From Saccharum officinarum (lineage: Eukaryota > Streptophyta > Magnoliopsida > Poales > Poaceae): a DNA stretch of 64,000 bases. Each line of letters opens with the position of its first letter. Position 1 is the first letter of the stretch. The stretch covers positions 78,034,502 through 78,098,501 of the forward strand of contig CM036201.1 in NCBI GenBank assembly GCA_020631735.1, read 5' to 3'. Below the pieces are notes generated by a model. The model saw only the letters and a list, made by a program, of their open reading frames with translations, was not told the DNA's origin and searched no databases. The position numbers were made by a program, and so were the translations under genes. Below are positions 22,928 through 33,207 of this stretch, in pieces.

Positions 22928-23404
22928 GACGACCGGACGCGCCGGTCGTAACTGACCGGACGCGCTCACCGCGTCCGATGCTCCAACGGTCACTGCGCCA
23001 ACGGTCAAACCCTATGACCGGACGCGCCTCTCAAAACGACCGGACGCGCCGGTCCCGATGACCGGACGCGCCTGTAGAACGACCGGACGCGCCGGTCACA
23101 CAGCATGCGCCCGCGAAACAACGACCGGACGCGCTCCTCGCAACGACCGGACGCGACAGTGCCCGCGTCCGGTGTGAGTCCAGTAAGCTCCTTCAACGAT
23201 CGGACGCGTCCGATCGTGTGTGACCGGACGCGCCCAGCGTCCGATCCTCCGTGCGAACCGCAATTCTTTTCTGGGCACATGACCGGACGCGCCGGTTCCG
23301 CGAGTGACCGGACGCGCCGGTTGCAAACCCTAGCACCCGAACGCCTGACAGCTGACCGGACGCGTCCGGTCATTCCATGACCGCGTCCGGTGCAGCGTCC
23401 GGTC
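22928..23404. repeat. U3 array of GACCGGACGCG motifs (3' LTR copy)
   Basis: About 480 bp with more than a dozen copies of ACCGGACGCG on the plus strand, many extended to the palindrome GACCGGACGCGCCGGTC. Inverse copies (GCGTCCGGT) and GATCGGACGCGTCCGATC are mixed in. Spacing is irregular (15-60 bp). It lies immediately upstream of the TATA box in the sense of the element, where retroviral-type enhancers sit. It is extremely CpG-dense. Confidence 0.9.
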
Positions 23405-24220
23405 ACCTCTGTGACCTCTGTTCGCCTCCGTTTCTTTTCCGACTTCCGGCGTAGTGGAAAATAGGCATTTCAACTTCTCAAAAACGCCTGAATCCCGCGC
23501 TCGCAAACTCGGCGGGAGGGAGAGAGGAACCCAAACCCTCTCTACCGCTCAAACTCCACTGCCTTCGCAAAAGTGCCAACACCAACAAGTGATCACCACC
23601 TTGTGCACGTGTGTTAGCATTTTCATAATCATTTTATCGAAGGAGTTAACCACTCAACTTGCCTCGCCACTCGATCCTAACACGTATGCAAAGTTAGATC
23701 GCTCAAGTGGCACTAGATGACCGATATGCAAACAAGTTTGCCCCTCTTGATAGTACGGCCATCTATCCTAAATCCGGTCATCAACTTCTCTACACACCTA
23801 TGACCGGTGAAATGGAAATGCCCTAGGTTATACCTTTGCCTTGCGCATTCCACTCCATCTCCTCCGATGTTGATGCAACACATGCACCAACCAATCACCA
23901 AATGATATGATCCATTTCATATCATCACGTGACCGTATTGGTTCATCGATCTTGACCTCACTTGCTCTTCACCGTTGCCTCGGTCCTTCGGTGCCAAGCC
24001 ATCACACAACTTGCCCTTCACCCTAGCAACCGGTCCATCAAGCCAAGCCTCATCTTGATCTTCTCCACCTTGGTCACATGAGTCCATGTCATGTCTCATA
24101 TGCAATGAGCTCCTTCATGACACCATCACATGTGGACTAATCTCCTGTGTATCTCACATAACCACATATTAGTCCACCTAAGTTGTCACTCAATTACCAA
24201 AACCAAACAAGGACCTTTCA

Positions 24221-27200
24221 ATCTCCCCCTTTTTGGTAATTGATGACAACTCTACAAAGATATGGAAATTAAGTTCTTTTGGACTTTATGCCACTTATCC
24301 AACATTTAAGCTCTATGTTAGAATTTGGATAAGCACCATAAAATCTGACTTGGTAGTGATAACTCCCCCTACATATGTGCTCAAATGGTTTGGTTTCAAG
24401 CTTGCACATATGCATAAATATGAAATTTGTGGGAGGGTTAGCACTACTAAGTGATGCTAAGGTGTATAGAATAAACCTTTGTAGCTTGATACCAATTAGT
24501 AGCTTGATACCATTTGAAAATCATATGTTTGCCACCATCCTTAGCATCATGAGTAGCTAGACATTAAAAACACTAGAAACCTCGTGAGATCAACATTATA
24601 AGCAAGGTTCTAGTTTTTGCATGATAATCACAAGTCTAGCTAACATCCTATGCATGCTAGTTATCAAATCATCATTCAAGTTCTATAACTAGCATACACC
24701 ACACAAGCATGCATATTGAATTTAAGAACTTATGCAATGCAAGCAAGCACATGAATTATGCACATATCAAATGTAATCAATCAAAGTTCATGAGCTTGCT
24801 CCCCCTACTTGTGTGCTTTCTTTGTCCAAGAATGTTTGATCCCCTTACATTCTTCAATGTTACTCCCTCTTTGTCCATGTTCATGTCCAATCTTTCCAAT
24901 CTCTCCCCAAAGCTCAAAAGCTTTCATATCTTTGTCCAACTTCTCCCCTTTGTCATCAATTTCCATAAAAGGTGTTCTTCTCAATTGATACAAAGGCTTG
25001 TATTGGGGTAGATGGTTGAGACTTGAATATTGCATTTTTTGATGGACATTACCACATATGTTGGAATGACAAACTTTATGGTTGCTCTTGAGATTCCACA
25101 TAGGATCTTTGACCTTGATACCAATTGGTGGGGCTCCTCCCCCTATGTCATAGCATGTGTCATTCACTTGAGATACCATTTGAAAATGAGGGTAGCATTA
25201 CTTGATTTGATCACTTAAAGTTGAGGATCACTTGTGAAACCATTGTCTTGCATGAATGATACCACGTGAAGATACCATGAGTAGGAATGTGATATCATTT
25301 GAAAGAATTTTCTAGTATGGATCCACTTTGAAGGATTTGGCAATAATATTCACTTCTTGAACATTTGCTATCTTCATGAGTACCATTTGTAAGATATCAC
25401 TTGTAAGTTGATGATCTAGACACCTCTAGTGAATACCACTTGGAAGATCAATTTGAGTCTAGATACCACTTGAAACAAACTAGATATCTATTTTCATTGT
25501 TGTCTTGTGCTTGTACTCTTATCATTGTCATGAGCTTCTTGTATGACTTAAACTATGTTGATTTGCCTAAGATTCCAAGTCCAGTTTGATCCAATGACAA
25601 GCTTCTTCACTCCTCATGCTAAGGGTTATCTTGCCAATGTTGTACTTGTCACTTGTTAGCAATCCAAACTAGATCAAGTACTTGGGTTCACTAGCTCATG
25701 AACAAATTCATACTCATACCACTAGATCATTTAGACAATTCAAGCAATAGTGGTAGGCTATGAATTAAACATTTCATTTGTTATGCATGATCCTAGTAAG
25801 CATGTACTATATGCACTAATCGCATACTAGTAAGGGATGAAATGATCATGCACATTACAATGATACCTTTGCTATGTTGGAGTAGAGGATAGTCACATAG
25901 ATTCTAATTCATTACTCCAATAGCAATGTGAAGTCCAATTTATAAGCTTGGTGAAGACCAATCATCATAGATAAATCCATTCTTCACCCATATGAAATGA
26001 AAACCACTTATGATCAAGTGCACTTTCTTGTTGTGGTTGGCTTGCTTTTTCTCTTTGATCAATGCTTGCATGAGAGAAGTACTTATGATACCAATTTTAT
26101 AATTATGACTAGCTCTCTTTTGGGTGTTGCTTGCTTTTCTTGATCAACCCTTTTGATTGCTTCAACTAAGCATCACAAGTTCCTCGGATCACCACTTCCA
26201 TGTTAGCCTTCCAAGTTCCAAACTTGGTTTCACCTACACACGGCGGCAAGCCCCTCACTAGGGAGAAGTGACCTTTCTCCAAAGAACCACTCTTGATACT
26301 CACTTGAAATGATATAGTTTGATTGATCCAAATGATGAACTCAATCTTGATGAATAATCCTTGAATCTACATTTGAGTCCAACTCTTTCTACTTGTTTAA
26401 GTCCTTTTCTTTCTACCAAATGATCTCTAATCATCACTAGAACTTAAACTTCATCTTCATCTTAAGTTTGATCTTGATCTTCAAATTGAGTACCAAATAA
26501 GTACATTCCACAATCAAATGTTCTTATACTCATTGCTCTTCATGCTTCTAGATCAATCCAAAACCAAACTTAGGTACCTCAACCACTTGTAAACATGTTT
26601 CCAACTTGAGGACCTTTCAATTAAAGTGACTCTAGATTAATCCAATGATTGTCACTTTTCTGGCAGATTCTGTACCCTTCAAAGAATAATTCATATTTCC
26701 CAATGTACAGATCCAAATGCCATAAAATTTGGTGGAGATGTGATTCACTAAGTCATATAGCAACTGTAAAAATTTGAGATTCATTTGACATCTAGATTGC
26801 TACCAGATTTCAAATCTTTCACCACTGCTACATGCTGAAAACTGCTGCACTATAGCTGACAAGATGCACTCCAAAACCGAAGCATCTCTTATCCAATTCT
26901 CATGAAATTTTTACAGCATCTTCTTTCATAAGTGTAGAGCATGTATACCAAATTTCAAGCCAATCCAAATAGATTTGATCACTCAAACATGGCTAAGATC
27001 ACTGCTAGCTCAGATTTTTAATGTAGGACAGATTTCAATACATGAGCTATTCTTCATCAAATATGAATCAAACTTGAAACTAACTTGTTTGAATACTTTC
27101 ACAAGACATATATCCATTCAATCCACTTACTAAATATCATCTCATGAATTTATTCCAACACAAATCAATCCAAACTTGATTGCTAAGCATTTAATCCATT

Positions 27201-27584
27201 CAATCATCTCATAGCAAGCAACATTGCATATTTATCCAATTCAATCAACTCATATGCACCCAAGTGAAATGATCAACAAGAGATATACCTTGGTTAGCTC
27301 ATGATCATCCAATAGCAAGCTTTTACTCAAATAAATTGCAAGCCATCAAATAATTCCAATAAATCATCCACAACTTGATATGTTGCACTTGTATGTTGTA
27401 GCACTTGGACTTCACTTATTTTGACTTGGCATTGGGATTGAATATGCATTGAGCTTCATAACTTGAGTCAACATATAATGATAAATATGAAATCAATTTG
27501 AGTCAAGCCTCCAATGCCATGGTACCTACACACATTCATCCACTCTTTGATGGTACCCAAACAAGTTTGGGTCCTCTCAAATTA
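24221..27584 (-). other. Non-coding 3' interior of the gag-only element
   Basis: It begins with the PPT (minus strand AAAAAGGGGGAGAT at 24221-24234) and is AT-rich throughout. No pol motif is seen in any frame. From about 24487 to 25475 it carries repeated GATACCA(C/T)TTG-type motifs. The stretch 26600-27200 has CAAATTTGG/AAAATTT-like low-complexity sequence. Confidence 0.7.
24487..25475 (-). repeat. Dispersed GATACCA(C/T)TTG motif, about ten copies
   Basis: Examples are GATACCAATTAG, GATACCATTTGAAAA, GATACCAATTGG, GATACCATTTGAAAATG, GATACCACGTGAAG, GATATCATTTGAAAG, GTACCATTTG, AATACCACTTGGAAG and GATACCACTTGAAAC. Their complement (CAAGTGGTATC) equals the LTR-PBS junction of this same element (TTCAAGTGGTATCAGAGC at 29397-29414). 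Confidence 0.7.
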
Positions 27585-29359
27585 GGTGCAACATACTTAG
27601 GCATAGCCTTAGTATGAGTAGCGGGATGTTTTGCAATTTCAACCAATAGGTACCATTGCCATCCTTTCTAAGCATATTAGTATTATTAATTGAAATAGGC
27701 TTAGAATTTTTACCTAGGGACATGAATGAGCCATGTGTCCCCTTTCCCGGCATGAGTAGCACATTCTCTTTGATTGAGCCTTTTCTTCCTTGCTCATATG
27801 TTGCTTCTCATTGCCTTGCCTCTCACGAGTTGCTTGAGCCTTCTTCTCAAGCTTGGTAGGACACCCCGAGGCGAAGTGTCCCTTATCTCCACATTTGAAG
27901 CACTTGATGTGAGCATGTATTTTCTTCTCATTTGATTCTTGCTCATCATCTTGACATCTTGAATTTGCATTGGATGTCTTGCTCTTCCACCCCTTCTTGT
28001 TTTCTTCTTCTTTATCATCAAGTCACTAACATCTTCATGATTGATCTTGACTTGATCTTGGGGCTTTGCTTTTGGCTCAACTTGAGACTTCTTGGTAGGG
28101 CAACACTTGGCAATATGTCCCACTTCATGGCATTGGTAGCACATGAGTTGGGATAGCTTCTTTGCATCTTGCTTCTTCATAATCTTGCCCTTGCTCTTGT
28201 TGTAGCCAATACCACTCTTATCACCATATCTTCTTTGATTGGTCATGATATGCTCAATGGCGATTTTAGAGTTGTAGCACCTCTCCAACTTGTTGCTCAA
28301 ATTCTTCACTTCACTTTTGAGCTCATTGTTCTCCTTCAAAAGGTTAGTCTCACAAGACATAGAAGTAGAACAAGCATCTAATTGTGAAGAACATGGCATA
28401 TCTAATAAATCATCACAAGAGGTGGATACATGCTTCTTGCCTACATCACAAGGGTTAGTAATATGTGATTGATCATTTGACCCAAATGATGAGCTCTCAC
28501 TAGATTTGGTTTCTTCATTAGAAAGCTTCTTAGTGAGTAAAGCATGTTCTTGTACCAAGTTATCATGAGCAACACTTAGTTTCTCATGAGTTAATTTTAG
28601 CTCCTCATGTGAACAAGTAGTAACATAAAGTAGATGCTTTTGTTGTTCACATGTGGTCTTTAGAAAAGAGTTATCATTTTCCAATTTACTTACTCTTTCC
28701 ATTTTCCTTTTCAAGGCTCTTGAGAGTTTATATAAAAGCTCTAAATTTGGATCATCACAATCCACAACAAAACCACCAACATGTATCTTAGTGTTACCAT
28801 GTGATGATGTTGAAGAGCTTGTTGAAGCATCACTCTCATAGCCATCATCTTCACCATCAAGTGTGCATGGGGTAGAATCATTACTTGTATCACTTGTGGC
28901 ATTATCATTCTTCTTGTCAAGTGATCTTGTGATATGATCATCTTTGTCATCACTTGACCGTGAGGTGGAGCAATCCTCCACAACCACCTTGTTGTGGTCA
29001 TGCTCAACATCCTCATGCGCCTCCTCCTTGGGCTCATCATCATCGGAGATCGCCCCATATTTCTCATTTAGAAACACCCAAATCTCATGGGCGGACTTAA
29101 AGTCCATGATCTCACAAAGTATGCTACTATCCATAGATCGATAGAAAACATTAGTAGCTTGGCTATCGAGATGTAGGCATTTTCTTTGCGCTTGAGTTGC
29201 ATTCTTTTTATCAAGTGCAAAGGAAAAGCCCACATCTACGATCCACCACAATTGAGGAGAAATAAACTTAAAATTGCATGTCATCCAATTTCTCCACCGT
29301 GCAAAGTGTGTGCCATCAAAAATGTGTGGACACTCAACATCTAGCCCATAAGCCGCCAT
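27585..29359 (-). CDS. Gag polyprotein with three CCHC zinc knuckles (one frameshift)
   Basis: Gag forms the particle that packages element RNA. The ATG at 29359 lies 38 bp after the PBS. The open frame is 521 codons (27794-29359). The N-terminus, MAAYGLDVECPHIFDGTHF, is the UBN2/retrotran-gag-like start common in grass SIRE-type elements, and YRSMDSSILCEIMDFKSAHEIW follows within 110 residues (in two pieces here). Next come an acidic/serine-rich region (about 105-200), a coiled-coil-like region (about 215-375) and a first knuckle CYQCHEVGHIAKCC at about 408. A shift of one base near 27989-28000 (run CCACCCC) moves the frame. The other frame continues with CFKCGDKGHFASGC and CYSCRERGHMAHSC and meets a stop near 27761. 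Three knuckles is more than the usual one or two. No pol follows. Confidence 0.85.
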
Positions 29360-29396
29360 CCTCTCGGGTCGGTGAAGACCACCAATGAGAGACCCG

Positions 29397-29408
29397 GCTC
29401 TGATACCA
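29397..29408 (-). other. Primer-binding site of the gag-only element
   Basis: TGGTATCAGAGC on the minus strand, complement of initiator tRNA-Met, two bases from the LTR end at 29411. Confidence 0.92.
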
Positions 29409-29410
29409 CT

Positions 29411-31808
29411 TGAAGGGTCGAGATGGCGGACTAGAGGGGGGTGAATAGTCCTTTCTAAAACTTAAACGCGTTGGCTAACCAAAACAAATGCGGAATTAAA
29501 CTTATCGGTCTAGCCAAGACTACACCCCTCTATAAGTTCTCTAGCACCTTGCAAAGATCCTAATTAAGCAACTAAGGTGCTAAGCTTACCAAGAGCTCAC
29601 CTAATCAATTCTAGAGCAAGGTCACACAACCTATGCACTAGTACTTTGCAAACGAGGGAGCTCCTACACAACTAGTGAAGCAAAAGCACAAAGCCTAAGC
29701 TCACTAGCAAAGCTCAATAACAAGGCAACTAATGCCAAATTAGAGAGCGCAAATCACTTAGCTACACAAACTAAGCAATGTGACTAACAAGGTTACACAA
29801 CCAAATTAGTCACGCAAAGGGAAGCTTCTAGCTACACAAGCAAGAAGACAACTAGCAAGCTACACAAGCAAACTAGTTAAGAGAGCAACTACACAAGCAC
29901 AAGTATATATGAAAGTAAATACAAGCTTGTGTTGCACGAAGCAAACCACCGAGAAGAGTAGACAATGTTGACACGGTGATTTTCTCCCGAGGTTCACTTG
30001 GTTGCCACCAAGCTACGTCCCCGTTGTGTCGACCAACACTTCGTGGTTCGGCGGCTAATCGGTCACACACCGAGCCTCTCAAAAGGCACCGCAAGAACCT
30101 ACCATAAAGTGTGGTAGCTCAATGACACGCTCAACTAGAGTTGCTCTTCGCGATCCCCGCGGGGTGAGCACAATCCCCCTCACAAAGCTTCTCCGGAGCC
30201 TCGCACAATCTTCTTGCGAGCTTCGACGGAGCCACAAGCCACCAAGCCGTCTAGGAGGTGGCAACCTCCAAGAGTAACAAGCACCACCGGCTTGCAACAC
30301 GATCACCTAGTGCCACACGATGCAATCTCTCAAAGCAACGCACTAGAATCGCTCTCTCACTCGATCCGATGAACACTATCAAGCATGAGTGAGTTAGAGG
30401 GCTCCCAAGCACTACCACACAAGTCACAAAGACTATAGTGTGCTCAGCTTACGGCCACAGGGCAAGCATCTATTTATAACCCCACGGTCAAATAGAGCCG
30501 TTACCCCTTCACTGGGCAGATTTCGGGGACGACCGGACGCGCCGGTCGTAACTGACCGGACGCGCTCACCGCGTCCGATGCTCCAACGGTCACTGCCCAA
30601 CGGTCAAAAACTATGACCGGACGCGCCTCTCAAAACGACCGGACGCGCCGGTCCGATGACCGGACGCGCCTGGTCGAACGACCGGACGCGCCGGTCACAC
30701 AGCACGCGCCCGCGAAACAACGACCGGACGCGCTCCTTCGCAACACCGGACGCGACAGTGCCCGCGTCCGGTGTGAGTCCAGTAAGCTCCTTCAACGATC
30801 GGACGCGTCCGATCGTGTGTGTGACCGGACGCGCCCAGGTCCGATCCTCCTGTGCGAACCGCAATCTTTTCTGGGCACATGACCCGACGCGCCGGTCCCG
30901 CGAGTGACCGGACGCGCCGGTTGCAAACCCTAGCACCCGAACGCCTGACAGCTGACGGACGCGTCCGGTCATTCCATGACCGCGTCCGGTGCAGCGTCCG
31001 GTCACCTCTGTGACCTCTGTTCGCCTCCGTTTCTTTTCCGACTTCCGGCGTAGTGGAAAATAGGCATTTCAACTTCTCAAAACGCCTGAATCCCGCGCTC
31101 GCAAGCTCGGCGGGAGGAGAGAGGAACCCAAACCCTCTCTACCGCTCAAACTCCACTGCCTTCGCAAAAGTGCCAACACCAACAAGTGATCACCACCTTG
31201 TGCACGTGTGTTAGCATTTTCATAATCATTTTATCGAAGGAGTTAACCACTCAACTTGCCTCCACTCGATCCTAACACGTATGCAAGTTAGATCGCTCAA
31301 GTGGCACTAGATGACCGATATGCAAACAAGTTTGCCCCTCTTGATAGTACGGCCATCTATCCTAAACCGGTCATCAACTTCTCTACACCTATGACCGGTG
31401 AAATGGAAATGCCCTAGGTTATACCTTTGCCTTGCGCATTCCACTCCATCTCCTCCGATGTTGATGCAACACATGCACCAACCAATCACCAAATGATATG
31501 ATCCACTTCATATCATCACGTGACCGTATTGGTTCATCGATCTTGACCTCACTTGCTCTTCACCGTTGCCTCGTCCTTCGGCGCCAAGCCATCACACAAC
31601 TTGCCCTTCACCCTAGCAACCGGTCCATCAAGCAAGCCTCATCTTGATCTTCTCCACCTTGGTCACATGACTCCATGTCATGTCTCATATGCAATGAGCT
31701 CCTTCATGACACCATCACATGTGGACTAATCTCCTGTGTATCTCACATAACCACATATTAGTCCACCTAAGTTGTCACTCAATTACCAAAACCAAACAAG
31801 GACCTTTC
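29411..31808 (-). repeat. 5' LTR of the gag-only element
   Basis: It matches 21799-24220 along its whole length. The final base of the minus-strand TGAAAGG start falls in the N gap. Most differences between the two LTRs are one-base length changes in homopolymers, plus a few substitutions. Confidence 0.92.
30527..31003. repeat. U3 array of GACCGGACGCG motifs (5' LTR copy)
   Basis: Same array as 22928-23404, with the same order of units and a few single-base changes. The copy number is stable between the LTRs, as expected when both are copied from one template at insertion. Confidence 0.9.
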
Positions 31809-31908
31809 NNNNNNNNNNNNNNNNNNNNNNNNNNNNNNNNNNNNNNNNNNNNNNNNNNNNNNNNNNNNNNNNNNNNNNNNNNNNNNNNNNNNNNNNNNNN
31901 NNNNNNNN
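31809..31908. other. Assembly gap (100 N)
   Basis: Exactly 100 Ns between the end of the gag-only element LTR and the interior of a LARD LTR. The 5' part of that LARD LTR (about 4 kb) and its left target site are missing. Confidence 0.99.
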
Positions 31909-33194
31909 GGATATTCATATATGGCACGGTTGGCTATATTGCTATCGTGGAATGGAACCATGTGTTAATAAAATGAAATGAGACCGGGCGGATGACGATA
32001 GTGAAGCAAACAAGGCATGGAGTCTTGGGTGTGAATCTATCCCCGTCTGAGTCGTTTAAGGACCGATTCGCTGTACGTCCTGAGTCATGTTGAACGCAGT
32101 CTAACACTTAGTTGGTCGGATAAGTCGTTCCGACCGTGAAGCCGAGTAATGTGATTCAGTCCGGGAATCGAATGGTAGGTTGCTTCTTTGGAGGAGAGAA
32201 AGGATGTGCTTGGGGACATTGCGTGAGACCAAGGGGGTTAGGTTCCTATCACCTGGCAGAGTGTCGCCCTTGGGTCGTACATCATTCGGACCCGCGATTC
32301 CTGAATCATATAAAAGGTGCTTGTGCGACCCTGGCAGGGCCTGCGCGGTGAGTGTTAGAAATACCCCTCCAGCTGGATAGGAATTCGATTCGAATCACCG
32401 TCCGCTCCCGGTTAGTGAGCACTTGACTTGAGCAGCGGCAACGTAGATTCAATTAAATTGAACTGATGTAAATTGGATCACGATGGAAAGGTTGCCTCAA
32501 TTTATACCTGCTATGGTTAAATAGTTTGCTCCTAATAAAGTGAGTGCTCTAGTACAGGTTCTAATATAGATGATAGGTTAATAATAATTAACTTGATGCT
32601 TAAGCATTAATGATTGATCATCTATATTAAGCTTTTTATGCAAAATGTTGTCAAGCTAGCCCCACTTTATATCAGCCTTGCATAATCCTGGTGTCACCTT
32701 ATTTCTGTTTTCTGACGGGTAAGTCTAGCTGAGTACCTTCTTGTACTCAGGTTTTTATCCCCACTTGTTGCAGGTTATGATGTATCTGGTGGCTGCAAGA
32801 GTTGGTTGACTCCTACCGTAGTGGCGGAGTGTGATCATGGCATGATCCTTCTTTTACCTTATCTCTAATGCTTTTGTTGGAAGTCGACCGTGGTACTGGC
32901 ATGTATTTGAAAATAAGAAAAATTTATTTCAAATTACTTTTGCTTCCGCTACTTTTCAATGTAAGTTCTAATAACTATGTTGAACTCCGATGTATATTGA
33001 ATTACTTATGAAATGGTTGTAACATGTGACTTGTTATGTTGAATCACTACGATCTTGGCTTGTATGTTGGTTGGTTTGAAATTCCTCGTGATTTCATTGG
33101 GACTACCGGAGTTATATGGGCTCAAGTGCGAGAATTTGATCACTCCGTGATTATTTTTGTACTTGTGCTCTTATAATTTGGACGGTTCTTTACA
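31909..33194 (+). repeat. LARD B 5' LTR, 3' portion
   Basis: Corresponds to 42179-43483 of the 3' LTR. It ends ...GACGGTTCTTTACA just before the PBS. It contains the block CAGCTGGATAGGAATTCGAT and the conserved AGTACCTTCTTGTACTCAGG region also found in the solo LTR. Confidence 0.9.
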
Positions 33195-33196
33195 GC

Positions 33197-33207
33197 TGGT
33201 ATCGAGC
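33197..33207 (+). other. Primer-binding site of LARD B (one base short)
   Basis: TGGTATCGAGC, lacking the A of the standard TGGTATCAGAGC. This is either a real mutation or a base-call deletion. Confidence 0.75.

Larger units (their letters stand above)
21799..24220 (-). repeat. 3' LTR of the gag-only element
   Basis: Minus-strand start TGAAAGGTCC at 24220 and end ...CGACCCTTCA at 21799. It contains the CpG-rich repeat array (22928-23404) and a TATA box (TATAAATA on the minus strand, 22872-22879). The stretch 21980-22310, rich in GCTACACAAGC, lies downstream of the TATA box and would be the transcribed R/U5. Confidence 0.92.
21799..31808 (-). mobile_element. Gag-only LTR element of SIRE-like copia lineage (TR-GAG type), 10.0 kb
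   Basis: Minus-strand element with two complete or nearly complete 2.4-kb LTRs (21799-24220; 29411-31808, missing about one base at the gap), PBS at 29397-29408 and PPT next to 24220. It encodes only gag (27585-29359 region). There is no protease, integrase, RT or RNase H in the 3.4 kb between gag and the PPT. It therefore depends on another element for reverse transcription. The LTR ends (TGAAAGGTCCTTGTTTGG on the minus strand) match a common grass SIRE-type LTR. LTR identity is high, so the insertion is recent. It lies in the decayed copia element. The right target duplication is hidden in the gap. Confidence 0.85.

Noticed and set aside
22928..23404. Possible CRISPR-like array
   Set aside because: Repeat spacing is irregular, units are palindromic and degenerate, and the context is a plant LTR.
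23005..23406. ORFs rich in RVRS/TGR repeats
   Set aside because: Translation of the GACCGGACGCG U3 array, open in several frames; not genes.
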